The notes below the pieces were generated by a model. The model was not told where the DNA came from. It ran no database searches and was given only the letters and a program-made list of their open reading frames with translations. A stretch of DNA of 64,000 nt from Azospirillum lipoferum 4B (GTDB lineage: Bacteria; Pseudomonadota; Alphaproteobacteria; Azospirillales; Azospirillaceae): assembly GCF_000283655.1 (NCBI RefSeq), contig NC_016622.1, positions 1,190,501 to 1,254,500 on the forward strand, read 5' to 3'. Positions 9,327-19,521 of this stretch are shown in pieces (within the stretch, counting starts at the first letter, position 1; every line of letters starts with the position of its first letter). Position numbers and translations under genes: made by a program.

Positions 9327-9712
9327 TGCGCGCCAATCCCGACGCCCGCGGCCTGCTGCAGATCGCCGCCTCCACCTTCCGGGCTGACGTGCTTCCCCAT
9401 GTCGCTCCCGAAGCGCGCTACGCCGCCCTGATGGTCGCCAACGCGCTTGAGATCGCCGAGCGAGAGTTGAAGGGGTTGGATACCGCCGGCCATTCGATGC
9501 TGGGAGCGCTCGCCCTGCTCTATGGTGAGGACGCCGACGACGCTCTGTCCGGCGACGACCTGCGCAAGCGGGTGGAGGCACTGCAGCACCGCCTGTGCAT
9601 CGAGATCGCCGCCGGCGACTTCGATCACGATGGCCAGGAGGTGCTGATGGACTCGCTGGAGGCCATCGTCCAGGCGCGGCTGGGAATTTCCAACCCGAAG
9701 GCACTGGGCTAG
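9326..9712 (+). CDS. DUF6285 domain protein, partner of the upstream phosphotransferase
   Basis: This 128-residue, mostly helical protein has the DUF6285 pattern: RGLLQIAAS and FRADVLP at the N terminus, ARYAALMVANALEIAERE in the middle and a DFD-containing C-terminal part. Genes of this family are commonly found directly after APH-type kinases, as here with a one-base ATGA junction. No biochemical role is established. It has no membrane segment or cysteine. I infer that it is an accessory subunit of the kinase. Confidence 0.78.
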   Translation: MRANPDARGLLQIAASTFRADVLPHVAPEARYAALMVANALEIAERELKGLDTAGHSMLGALALLYGEDADDALSGDDLRKRVEALQHRLCIEIAAGDFDHDGQEVLMDSLEAIVQARLGISNPKALG

Positions 9713-9875
9713 CCTGCGGCAGTCGCTCCCCCGCCCAGCGGCTATGCGATGCACAGATCTTGGAGTGACATTAAGTCTCTGGAACCAAAGGAACTTTGCG
9801 TCATCCCCGCGAAGGCGCATAGGCGCTAACTTTGAGGACTTTGCCCGTTTCCCAAGGGGGCGGCACTTCTTTCAG

Positions 9876-9960
9876 CGTCATCCCCGCGAAGGCGGGGATC
9901 CAGGCTTGCCCATTGGTTCTGCTTGGAAAACCCTGGATCCCCGCCTTCGCGGGGATGACG
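9876..9960. repeat. Palindromic intergenic repeat with near-perfect arms
   Basis: The left arm begins CGTCATCCCCGCGAAGGCGG at 9876, and its reverse complement ends the element at 9960. Each arm is about 29 bases. The arm itself contains the smaller hairpin CCCCGC-GAAG-GCGGGG. This sequence type is a widespread palindromic repeat in proteobacterial intergenic regions. A truncated arm also occurs at 9799-9817. Confidence 0.85.
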
Positions 9961-10011
9961 GTCGAATAAGTGCCGTGATTGCAGTGCCTTAATGGCCCGT
10001 GAGTTGTGTGC

Positions 10012-10037
10012 CTCCCGTTGCGCCCAGCGGGGGAGGT
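10012..10037. repeat. Short GC-rich hairpin
   Basis: CCTCCCGTTG pairs imperfectly with CAGCGGGGGAGG around a short loop. No T tail follows on the plus strand, so terminator activity is doubtful. Confidence 0.45.
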
Positions 10038-10234
10038 CAGGTGGAGGAAAAGTCCGCTACTCTGTGCCATCGCCGGGATGATGGCCTGGAACCATGGCTG
10101 TCCTGGGATTTTCGTCCTCGACTTATCGACCCGACGGAGACGTGATAGAAAAAAGCGACTTGGATTCCCTCATGGAGGCTCGCTGCATGTCCTGTCGTTG
10201 CTGGTCTGCAAAGGGCGATTCCATGGTCTTCAGG

Positions 10235-10330
10235 TCGCCGGATGCAACAGTGAACGGTGCCGCGAAATCTGTTTCATCCGGTTTCAAACGTTCCATTCGT
10301 CGTCGTGCCAGTACCCGTCCGAACCGATAT
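10235..10330. repeat. Direct repeat copy 1 upstream of uvrB
   Basis: This 96-base unit recurs at 10376-10471 with 8 mismatches. The first 64 bases differ at only one position. On the minus strand the unit encodes MERLKPDET followed by FAAPFTVASG, and the copy spacing of 141 bases (47 codons) keeps the frame. Inside it, GAAACC and GGTTTC arms can pair, with one mismatch in this copy. Confidence 0.8.
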
Positions 10331-10375
10331 TCGCCCGTTCTGCCCGGCAGCGCAGATGCTCCCGTGATCGCCGGT

Positions 10376-10471
10376 TCGCCGGATGCAACAGTGAACGGTG
10401 CCGCGAAACCTGTTTCATCCGGTTTCAAACGTTCCATTCATCCTCCCGCCGGCACCCGTCCGAACCGCTAT
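10376..10471. repeat. Direct repeat copy 2 upstream of uvrB
   Basis: Second copy of the 96-base unit, offset by exactly 141 bases from the first. Here the internal GAAACC/GGTTTC pairing is perfect. The copy ends 103 bases before the uvrB start. Confidence 0.8.
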
Positions 10472-10499
10472 CGATCGGTCCCGCCCGTCAGCGTGGGGC

Positions 10500-12716
<2,217 letters not shown>

Positions 12717-12810
12717 CCTGTGAAGAACTGGGCGCCCTTGTCCCGAACAGGTTGCATCACCATACTCCCGCTTCCCGTGCGATGACGCGGGTTCGCAGGA
12801 GGACAGAGGT

Positions 12811-13716
12811 TTGCCGGTTCGTCGTGTCGTGATGGTGCCGCTGGTGGCGCTGGCGCTGGCGCTGTCGGGCGCCGGGTTGGCATCGGCGCCCATGGCTGTC
12901 GCCGCGGATGCCAAATCCTCGATCAAGCCGGCATCCGTCGCCGAACTCCCACCGCCGTCGCTCAAAACCAAATCCGGCGACTGCGAACTGGCGGAGCAGG
13001 GCGACGCCAATGCCGCCTTCCGGCTGGCCCGCCGTTACCTGTTCGGCAAGGGCGTGCGCAAGGACCGGCGGCTCGGCACCGCCTGGCTGCGCGCGGCAGC
13101 CTCGCGCGGGCACCCGGAGGCCCGCCGGCTGGTCAACTATGTTCCCGGCCGCATGGGACGCATCCGCCCCTGGTGCCGCCCGGGTGCCGGCCCCGTGCGC
13201 GAGGTCGGACCGCCCCCGGCGGAGGTCGTGTCGCTGGTCAACGCCATCGCACCGAAATACGGCGTCGACCCGGCGCTGGTGCTGGCGGTCATCCAGGCCG
13301 AGAGCGCCTTCCGGACAGATGCGGTATCGCCGAAGGATGCCGCCGGGCTGATGCAGCTGATCCCGGACACCGCCGACCGGTTCGGCGTCGGCGACGTCTT
13401 CGATCCCAAGGAGAACATCACCGGCGGCGTGAAGTACCTGCGTTGGCTGCTGGCCTATTTCCAGGGTGACGTGACGCTGGCGCTGGCCGGCTACAATGCC
13501 GGCGAAGGTGCGGTGGACCGCTACAAGGGCGTCCCGCCCTATGAGGAGACGCGGAATTACGTCAGCATCATCCGCCGGAGCTACGCCGCCGCCCGTCATC
13601 CCTTCGACCGGTCGGTGGCCCTGCCGTCATCCGCACTCCCCGCCATTCGCGATGCGGCCGCCGGCGATAGCGAGGCGGAGTTGCCACGCAGCGCCAAATC
13701 GCCGAAAAAGGGATGA
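12811..13716 (+). CDS. Lytic transglycosylase with Sel1-type repeat and SLT domain
   Basis: This 301-residue secreted protein has a hydrophobic signal segment (about 8-32). A Sel1/TPR-like motif follows (ANAAFRLARRYLFGKGV, then GTAWLRAAASRGHPEA). The C-terminal half is a soluble lytic transglycosylase domain: AESAF carries the catalytic glutamate, followed by GLMQLIPDTADRFGV and ALAGYNAGEGAVDRY. It should cleave murein glycan strands in the periplasm. The TTG at 12811 is chosen because AGGAGG lies 8 bases upstream; an ATG seven codons later is the alternative. Its stop overlaps the next gene as ATGA. Confidence 0.9.
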   Translation: MPVRRVVMVPLVALALALSGAGLASAPMAVAADAKSSIKPASVAELPPPSLKTKSGDCELAEQGDANAAFRLARRYLFGKGVRKDRRLGTAWLRAAASRGHPEARRLVNYVPGRMGRIRPWCRPGAGPVREVGPPPAEVVSLVNAIAPKYGVDPALVLAVIQAESAFRTDAVSPKDAAGLMQLIPDTADRFGVGDVFDPKENITGGVKYLRWLLAYFQGDVTLALAGYNAGEGAVDRYKGVPPYEETRNYVSIIRRSYAAARHPFDRSVALPSSALPAIRDAAAGDSEAELPRSAKSPKKG

Positions 13717-14612
13717 GCCCCGTCATCGCTGAACAGGAGTGCCCGCCCGTGCCGATGTCCGAACGCAGCGTCCTCGGCCTCAGCGCCGCCGGCTTCCACA
13801 AGGTCGCCTATACCCAGTGGGGGCGCGACGATGCCGCGCGGACTGCGATCTGCGTCCACGGGCTGACCCGCAACGGCCGCGATTTCGACCGGCTGGCACT
13901 GGCGTTGGCGGACCGCTGGCGGGTCGCCTGTCCCGATGTGGTCGGGCGCGGGCGCAGCGACTGGCTGCCGGTGCCGGCGCTCTACGGCTATCCGCAATAT
14001 TGCTCGGACATGGTGGCACTGATCGCCCGTATGGGGGTGGAGACGGTCGACTGGGTCGGCACCTCGATGGGCGGGCTGATCGGCATGACGCTGGCGGCCC
14101 AGGCCAACAGCCCGATCCGCCGCATGGTCATCAACGATGTCGGCCCCTTCATCGCACAAGCCGGCCTGCAGCGCATCGCCGACTATGTCGGCAAGGACCC
14201 GGTGTTCGAGGATCTGCCGGCGCTCGAATCCTACCTGCGCTTCGTCCTGATGGGGTTCGGCACGATCGGCGACGAATGCTGGCGCCATATGGCGGAGCAC
14301 AGCGCCCGACCGCTGCCCGACGGCAGATTCCGCCTCGCCTACGATCCTGGTATCGGCGAAGCCTTCAAGACCGCGCCGGTCGGCGATGTCGATCTGTGGG
14401 CACTGTGGGACCGCGTGCGCTGCCCGGTGCTGGTCCTGCGCGGTGCGGATTCCGACCTGCTGAGCGCCGAGACGGCGGAACGGATGGCGGAGCGTGGTCC
14501 GGGAGCGGCCGGTCTGGTGCGGGTGGTGGAAATCCCGAACACCGGCCACGCCCCGTCCCTGATGACGGACGACCAGATCGCGATCGTCCGCAATTTCCTT
14601 GCCCAGAGCTGA
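13713..14612 (+). CDS. Alpha/beta-fold hydrolase
   Basis: The 299-residue protein has an alpha/beta hydrolase fold: oxyanion-hole region ICVHGLTRNGRDF, nucleophile elbow GTSMGG, a late acid in LRGADSDLL and a histidine in PNTGHAPSL. It lacks a signal peptide and is probably cytoplasmic. The substrate cannot be read from the sequence; esterase or lactonase activity is plausible. The ATG at 13713 overlaps the transglycosylase stop by four bases; an in-frame ATG at 13755 is a possible shorter start. Confidence 0.88.
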   Translation: MSPVIAEQECPPVPMSERSVLGLSAAGFHKVAYTQWGRDDAARTAICVHGLTRNGRDFDRLALALADRWRVACPDVVGRGRSDWLPVPALYGYPQYCSDMVALIARMGVETVDWVGTSMGGLIGMTLAAQANSPIRRMVINDVGPFIAQAGLQRIADYVGKDPVFEDLPALESYLRFVLMGFGTIGDECWRHMAEHSARPLPDGRFRLAYDPGIGEAFKTAPVGDVDLWALWDRVRCPVLVLRGADSDLLSAETAERMAERGPGAAGLVRVVEIPNTGHAPSLMTDDQIAIVRNFLAQS

Positions 14613-14633
14613 GCATTCGATGGGGGAATGGCC

Positions 14634-15806
14634 TCAGTTCACCCGGCGAAGCACAGTGTCCAGCCGGCCGCGGCCGTCCCTGTCCAGCCAGGTGGCGGAG
14701 ACCCGGCCGTCCGCCCGCAGTCGATAGCGCAGCATGTTCCGGCCCTTCTCGTCGAAGACCAGCTCGCCGTTTTCGATCCGGCCCTTGCGGCGCACCCGTT
14801 CGAAAGGCTGGTCGGCCTCCATGCCGGCACCCAGCAGATAGTCGGCATAGACGGCGTCGCCATCAGCCTTCTCTACCGACAGCGCGACCTCGCGGCCATT
14901 GATGTAGCTGCCGTACCACATGCCCATGAAGGGGCGCAGGGCGGCAGTAGTATCGACATCCCCCTTGGCAGAGCCGGAAGCGCTGGCGGGCAAGGCGGCC
15001 TGCAGGAGTTCGGCACTTGGGCTGCGGCCCCAGGATTCGTCGCAGGGCGGATCGTTCGGGGCCGGCGGCGCCTCGGCGAAGCGGACGATGCAGGCACCGA
15101 AACGGCGGACGAACAAGCCGGTGTTGGCGGCGCCATGGCCGGGCAGAAGCGACGGCTGGTCGATGATCAGGCTGCTCAAGCCGCGCTGCGCCAGGATGTT
15201 GCGCGCCGGCTCCGCCCGCCCGCCCGGATCGAAATCGTCGCCGTGAAAGAAGAACATCATGACCCGGGCCCGGCGGACCGAGCGCAGGATCGGCCAGAGC
15301 TGGCCGGCGTTCTCACGGTAGCTGTCATAGGCTTCGGTGAAATTGCCGAAGGCGGCCGGCGCGGTGGCGATGACGGAATCGATGGCATTGGTCTGTCCGG
15401 CGGAGATCAGCGAGATGAAGGCGCCAAAAGATTGCCCGGTCAGCGCGACACGGCGATAGCCCTTGGTCTTCAGCATGTCGGAATAGCCGGCCAGCGCGCG
15501 GGCGCTGTTGGGCAGAGTGTCGCTGACCCGCATGCGGTCGAGCCGGAAGACGTCCCACCCGGCATCGCGCAACGTCTTCATATAGAGCGGGGTAGGGGCC
15601 TCCGAGTCCTCCGAATCCACCGAACGGCCGTGGCTCCACACCACCGCACCGCGTGCCATGGCCGGGCCGGACAGCGACGCCTCGCCATAGGCAGGTTTCA
15701 GAACGATCTGGGCCGCCGCCGGGCGGACCTCCGTTAGCCCCCCCGCAATGCCCAATCCAACCGTCGCGATCAGTCCGAGAACAGCCCCCCGAAGCGTCCG
15801 CATCAT
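14634..15806 (-). CDS. Secreted alpha/beta-hydrolase-like protein with C-terminal lipocalin-like region
   Basis: The 390-residue product starts with a signal peptide (about 1-33, ending VRPAAAQ). Residues 40-260 resemble an alpha/beta hydrolase, with WSHGRS, the nucleophile elbow LTGQSFGAF and HGDDFDPGG. The last 110 residues (from FMGMWYGSYINGREV) look like a beta-rich barrel. I place the start at the double ATG at 15806 because the signal peptide begins there; the much longer open frame upstream is a shadow of genes on the other strand. It converges with the neighbouring hydrolase gene, leaving 21 bases between stops. The substrate is unknown. Confidence 0.83.
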   Translation of the reverse strand: MMRTLRGAVLGLIATVGLGIAGGLTEVRPAAAQIVLKPAYGEASLSGPAMARGAVVWSHGRSVDSEDSEAPTPLYMKTLRDAGWDVFRLDRMRVSDTLPNSARALAGYSDMLKTKGYRRVALTGQSFGAFISLISAGQTNAIDSVIATAPAAFGNFTEAYDSYRENAGQLWPILRSVRRARVMMFFFHGDDFDPGGRAEPARNILAQRGLSSLIIDQPSLLPGHGAANTGLFVRRFGACIVRFAEAPPAPNDPPCDESWGRSPSAELLQAALPASASGSAKGDVDTTAALRPFMGMWYGSYINGREVALSVEKADGDAVYADYLLGAGMEADQPFERVRRKGRIENGELVFDEKGRNMLRYRLRADGRVSATWLDRDGRGRLDTVLRRVN

Positions 15807-15995
15807 CCCCACCGATTCCCCTGTGCTGCGAGTCGCTCCAGGATTGGTCCCGGTGGTTAACGCGTCCTTTCCGGCATTCCGTACGCCCACCGGAAGCCGC
15901 ATTTTGTCACAGCCGATATCTGCAACTAAGAATGACTCGCAGTTTGGCGCGTGTGGCGTTAGGATGCGCACGCAACCGAACGAAGGAGCATCGGC

Positions 15996-16484
15996 ATGTG
16001 CGGGACGGTGGAAGAGGGGCGGCCGTCGCCCTGGACGGTGACGGACCTGACGACGGCAGAACGGGCGCTGTTGACCGGCGTGCGGCAGTGGTTCCGTGCC
16101 GGAACCGCAGGTGCGATGGCGTCGATGCGCATCGGTCTGAATGTCGCCGGCGTACCGAACACTGCTCTGCTGCCGCTGTTCGCGCTGCTCGGCACCTTTG
16201 CCGTGTCGGGCGCCCGCAAGCCCGAGATCCGCTGCCCGGCCTGCAGCCGGATCAGTGCGGACGAGGCGGCCTTGTTGGACTCGCTGGCCGCGGTGCAGAA
16301 CGGCGACGCGGAGGTCGCGGCACAATACCTCGACCGTTGGCTTCCCCTGGTTGCTCTGTGCATGGCAACCGACGCCATGCGCGAACTGGGCGGCATTCTG
16401 GACGGTGCCCGTATCTATCTGCCGCGGCGGCGCTCGGCCCGGCTGGTGCCGCTTCCGCCCGGTGCGGCGCTCGCGGCGGAATAG
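15996..16484 (+). CDS. Uncharacterised protein with one CxxC motif
   Basis: This 162-residue protein belongs to no family I recognise. It has a moderately hydrophobic stretch at about 51-70 and one CPAC motif at residues 80-83, which could bind metal only together with another ligand such as Cys2. The C-terminal half is helical (QYLDRWLPLVALCMATDAM). AAGGAG lies 10 bases before the ATG. It ends 21 bases from the convergent GNAT gene. Codon use looks like the neighbours. Confidence 0.75.
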   Translation: MCGTVEEGRPSPWTVTDLTTAERALLTGVRQWFRAGTAGAMASMRIGLNVAGVPNTALLPLFALLGTFAVSGARKPEIRCPACSRISADEAALLDSLAAVQNGDAEVAAQYLDRWLPLVALCMATDAMRELGGILDGARIYLPRRRSARLVPLPPGAALAAE

Positions 16485-16504
16485 CGCCCGGATCGGCCGA
16501 TGTC

Positions 16505-17131
16505 CTAATCGGTGGCCAGGCGCAGGCCGCGGCCACCCTCGGGCTTCGCGCTGTCCATCATGCGCTTCTGCAAAAGCCATTGGTCGATGGCGACGCGGAC
16601 CAGCCGGCCTTCCGGCGTGTGGTAGAGGAACTGTCCGCGTTCCCGGCCGCAATGTTCGTATCCCAGCCGCTCATAGAAGGGCAGAACCCCCGCATTGTCG
16701 CGGTCGACGCCCAGTTCCGCGAAAGGCACGCCCCGCTGGACAACCAGCCGTTCCGCTGCCCGCACCAGCCGGACGCCGAGCCCAAGATGCCGGAAAGGCG
16801 GGAATACGCGCAAAGCCCACAGCGTCGCCCGGCCGCTCGGCCGCTTGCGCAGGAAATCGATGCAGATCTGCCCGACGGGAAAGCCGTTGACGTCCGCCAA
16901 CAGCATTGCGCCATCACCACGCTCCTGAAGTCGGAAGGCCCCGGCTATGATCTCGCGGTGGGGCGTGTGCAGGCCGTACCATTCCAGGGTCGCTAGGTCG
17001 TCCTGCCTTGCCGGCCGGATGGTCACCGGCAGGGCGAGCGTCGCATGGCCGTCCTCCTCCCCCGCTTCCGTCCCGAACCGCCCGTTGGCGCCCGTGCCGC
17101 TCGTTCCGGTGCGGCGGTGTGCTGTTGCCAT
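16505..17131 (-). CDS. GNAT family N-acetyltransferase
   Basis: The 208-residue protein has an N-terminal disordered extension of about 40 residues and then a GNAT domain. The acetyl-CoA-binding region reads FPPFRHLGLGVRLV and the C-terminal motif is NAGVLPFYERLGYE. The acceptor substrate is unknown. The start at 17131 (MATAHRRTG) is the most plausible; a longer frame continues to 17254 without support. It points away from the AT-rich patch. Confidence 0.8.
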   Translation of the reverse strand: MATAHRRTGTSGTGANGRFGTEAGEEDGHATLALPVTIRPARQDDLATLEWYGLHTPHREIIAGAFRLQERGDGAMLLADVNGFPVGQICIDFLRKRPSGRATLWALRVFPPFRHLGLGVRLVRAAERLVVQRGVPFAELGVDRDNAGVLPFYERLGYEHCGRERGQFLYHTPEGRLVRVAIDQWLLQKRMMDSAKPEGGRGLRLATD

Positions 17132-17528
17132 GTGCCGATGCCTCGCAGGTGCTTTCCCGCCCTCGGTGGCCGCCGGGATCGCGGCCTTCGGTGACAACCT
17201 ACACGGCGTGCCGTCGTTCCGACGCTGTGCGGTCGGGATAAGGCTTTCGGCCATAGCGGTGAAGCAGGCTCTGAATGGTCGGAAAGCAAATATGTATAAA
17301 ATTTATTATAAAATACGTAATCGGATGCTGCGCGATGGACATGAGTAGCAATGGTAATTACAGGAGAAGGATGGATTATGAACTACGCTCAGGGTTGAAT
17401 GACGGAAGTCTTATTGACGTGATGGGATGCTCTTTGATATCCATTGATGACCAAGGGGATTTCCGTTCGATGAAATGAACTGGACAGAATATCTCTAAAA
17501 TACCAGTAATTGAGCGGGGGATAGGGCG
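17132..17528. other. AT-rich intergenic patch with promoter-like sequence
   Basis: The stretch from about 17282 to 17330 is strikingly AT-rich (TATGTATAAAATTTATTATA) in a GC-rich genome. It contains several TATAAA-like -10 boxes. It lies ahead of two very small ORFs on the plus strand and upstream of the GNAT gene on the minus strand, so it may hold divergent promoters. Confidence 0.55.
17371..17478 (+). CDS. Possible 35-residue small protein
   Basis: A strong ribosome-binding sequence, AGGAGAAGG at 17362-17370, precedes the ATG at 17371. The reading frame encodes 35 residues beginning MDYELRSGLNDGSL, with one cysteine and a hydrophobic-acidic centre. The frame stays open upstream to 17275 but without another good start. 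I know no family. The good ribosome site and the AT-rich sequence before it are the only support; it could be a leader peptide for the next small ORF, which starts 50 bases later. Confidence 0.4.
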   Translation: MDYELRSGLNDGSLIDVMGCSLISIDDQGDFRSMK

Positions 17529-17699
17529 ATGATGAGAATTGTGAACATGGGACGTACCGGCATTTTCGTCGCGATGCGCGGCGGCGTTGTCACCAGCCTC
17601 GGCGGGCGCAGCCACTGGCGCAGCGCCGATGAGGTTCGGCGCGCTGCCCAGGCGGAAAACATCGCGGTCAGCGATTTCGTGGTCCGTACGCTGCCCTGA
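17529..17699 (+). CDS. Small uncharacterised protein, 56 residues
   Basis: The frame starts at a double ATG (17529 and 17532) and encodes 56 residues starting MMRIVNMGRTGIFVAM and ending DFVVRTLP. The composition is normal for a folded basic protein, with the helix-like stretch SADEVRRAAQAENIAVSDF. GC bias at third positions (AAC, ACC, GTC, CTC) resembles real genes of this genome, unlike the AT-rich patch before it. GGGGGAT lies about 12 bases upstream. A hairpin and a strong terminator follow within 50 bases. The function is unknown. Confidence 0.6.
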   Translation: MMRIVNMGRTGIFVAMRGGVVTSLGGRSHWRSADEVRRAAQAENIAVSDFVVRTLP

Positions 17700-17747
17700 C
17701 CGACGGCTTTTCCGAGCCGTCGCCTTGCGGGACCGGCGGGCAGATAC

Positions 17748-17783
17748 GAAAAAGGGCGCGTTCGACGGAACGCGCCCTTTTCC
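17748..17783. terminator. Bidirectional terminator between small ORF and chemoreceptor gene
   Basis: AAAGGGCGCGTTC pairs perfectly with GAACGCGCCCTTT around GACG. A and T tracts on both sides allow use from either strand. A second, smaller hairpin (GACGGC/GCCGTC) is at 17702-17721. Confidence 0.88.
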
Positions 17784-17813
17784 TATTGGACAGTCTGGTA
17801 ACTCTGGTGTCGA

Positions 17814-19160
17814 TCACCCCGCACGGACGCGGGCGAGGAAGCGGTCGACCTCCATCCGCAAGGTGGTGGACTGACGCGACAACTCGTTGGTCGCTTCCAG
17901 AACCTGCCTCGCCTCTTCGCCGGCACTGTTGGCGGAGGCGTTGACAGCGACAATCGTCTCGCTGACTTCGCGGGTGCCGATGGAAGCCTGCTGGACGTTG
18001 CGGGCGATTTCCGTGGTGGCCGCACCCTGTTCCTCCATCGCGGTGGCGATGGAGGTGGAAATCTCATTGATGCGGGCGATCGTGCCTGAGATCGACCTGA
18101 TGGCGCCGACCGCCTCCTGCGTGGCGCCCTGGACGGCGCCGATCTGGGAATTGATCTCCTCGGTCGCCTTGGCGGTCTGGTTGGCAAGGCTCTTGACCTC
18201 GCTCGCCACCACGGCGAAGCCCTTGCCTGCCTCGCCTGCGCGCGCTGCCTCGATGGTGGCGTTCAGGGCGAGCAGGTTCGTCTGGCTGGCGATGTCGTGA
18301 ATCAGCTTCACCACCTGACCGATCCGGCTGGCTGCGTCGGCAAGCCCCTGCACCGTGGCGTTGGTTCGCTCGGCCTCGGTCATCGCGGCGTTGGCGATGG
18401 CGGCGGACTGGGTCACCTGATGGCTGATCTCGCCGATGGAGGCGGTCAGCTCCTCCGCGGCGGCCGCAACGGTCTGGATATTGACGGACGCCTCTTCCGC
18501 GGCGGCGGCCACCTGGGTCGATTGCTCGCTGGTGGTTTCGGCGGTGCGGCTCATCGCCTGTGCGGTGCCCTGAAGCTGTTGTGCTGCGCTCGCCACCGCC
18601 TGAACGACACCCTTCACCTCCCGTTCGAAACTGTCGGCGGTGCTGCCCAGTTCCCGCGCAATGATGGCCGCGGTGTTCAGGTCGATATAGACCGAGGTGG
18701 CGAGATCCATGTCCAGGAACACCGCCTTGTTGATCGCCTGGAGCAGTTGCGACAGCTTCTCCGGCTTCTTACGGTGAATCTGGGTGGCCAATTCGATCAG
18801 CTTGTTCAGGGTGAAGCAGTAGGCGCCTGTGTACCAGCGCGGCTCCAGCCCGATGCGCTGATGCGTTTGGCCGATCTTCAGGACCTGATTGACGTAGGCC
18901 TCGTCGAAGGTGCCGGTGAAGACATTGCGCAGCCAGTGTTGCTTCTGCAGGTCCCGCGCACGGCCGGTCACCGCCGGGTTCACCAACATGGGGGCGACCT
19001 GCGGTACCGAACGGAGATAACCGTAGAATTCCTCCAGAATCTGATCGATCCGTTGCGCCAGATAGGGCTGGAATTCGCGAAGCGTTGCCTTCGTCGCCTC
19101 GTCGATGCGCAGGAAGGTGATGCGGTCAATGATCGACTGAGTCTGGGCAGCGTTCGACAT
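17814..19160 (-). CDS. Soluble globin-coupled methyl-accepting chemotaxis protein
   Basis: The 448-residue protein has no transmembrane segment. Residues about 1-180 match a protoglobin sensor domain with the probable haem-binding His100 in [19 protein letters not shown]. The rest is a methyl-accepting signalling domain with the highly conserved hairpin tip [20 protein letters not shown], where CheA and CheW bind. This HemAT-like architecture is known to sense oxygen in aerotaxis. GGGAGAGGGG lies before the ATG. It ends at a bidirectional terminator. The ligand (oxygen versus another gas) is inferred from the family. Confidence 0.93.
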   Translation of the reverse strand: MSNAAQTQSIIDRITFLRIDEATKATLREFQPYLAQRIDQILEEFYGYLRSVPQVAPMLVNPAVTGRARDLQKQHWLRNVFTGTFDEAYVNQVLKIGQTHQRIGLEPRWYTGAYCFTLNKLIELATQIHRKKPEKLSQLLQAINKAVFLDMDLATSVYIDLNTAAIIARELGSTADSFEREVKGVVQAVASAAQQLQGTAQAMSRTAETTSEQSTQVAAAAEEASVNIQTVAAAAEELTASIGEISHQVTQSAAIANAAMTEAERTNATVQGLADAASRIGQVVKLIHDIASQTNLLALNATIEAARAGEAGKGFAVVASEVKSLANQTAKATEEINSQIGAVQGATQEAVGAIRSISGTIARINEISTSIATAMEEQGAATTEIARNVQQASIGTREVSETIVAVNASANSAGEEARQVLEATNELSRQSTTLRMEVDRFLARVRAG

Positions 19161-19521
19161 GGAGCCCCTCTCCCATTATGGATATGACTAGCGTACTAAG
19201 AATTGCCAGAATTGCAAACTTTCTTGCGGGCGGGACATCATGCGCAGGCACTCGCATCTTTGAACCGGTCACTTTGTCGCAGAGCCTCTACCATGGGTAA
19301 TCGATCATCGCCGCAATTCGGCTGGTTGGTGGATTATTGCTCGTCATCGAAAAAAATGCCGGCGGAGCCCTGGGGCGCCGCCGGCATAAAGGTCGACAGG
19401 TCTGGAGGCAACAGGCGGGCCACGGCCCGCGGAAGCGATGCGACGGAGTTCGTCCGGATGGCCGGCGCCGCATGATGCCCGTCCGGAGCGGAACCTGCGC
19501 CGAACAGGAAACCCTGTGGGA
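19161..19521. other. Intergenic region between rpoH end and chemoreceptor start
   Basis: This 361-base gap has no credible gene. It holds the promoter of the chemoreceptor (minus strand, near 19161-19200) and a strong minus-strand terminator at 19350-19388. Confidence 0.6.
19350..19388 (-). terminator. Rho-independent terminator for rpoH
   Basis: Read on the minus strand, TGCCGGCGG and CCGCCGGCA form a stem followed by TTTTTT. It lies about 130 bases after the rpoH stop codon, so the transcript would have a long 3' end. Confidence 0.82.

Noticed and set aside
14634-16652. A 672-residue hydrolase using the full open frame
   Set aside because: The signal peptide begins at the ATG at 15806; the upstream part overlaps the gene at 15996 and is low-complexity.
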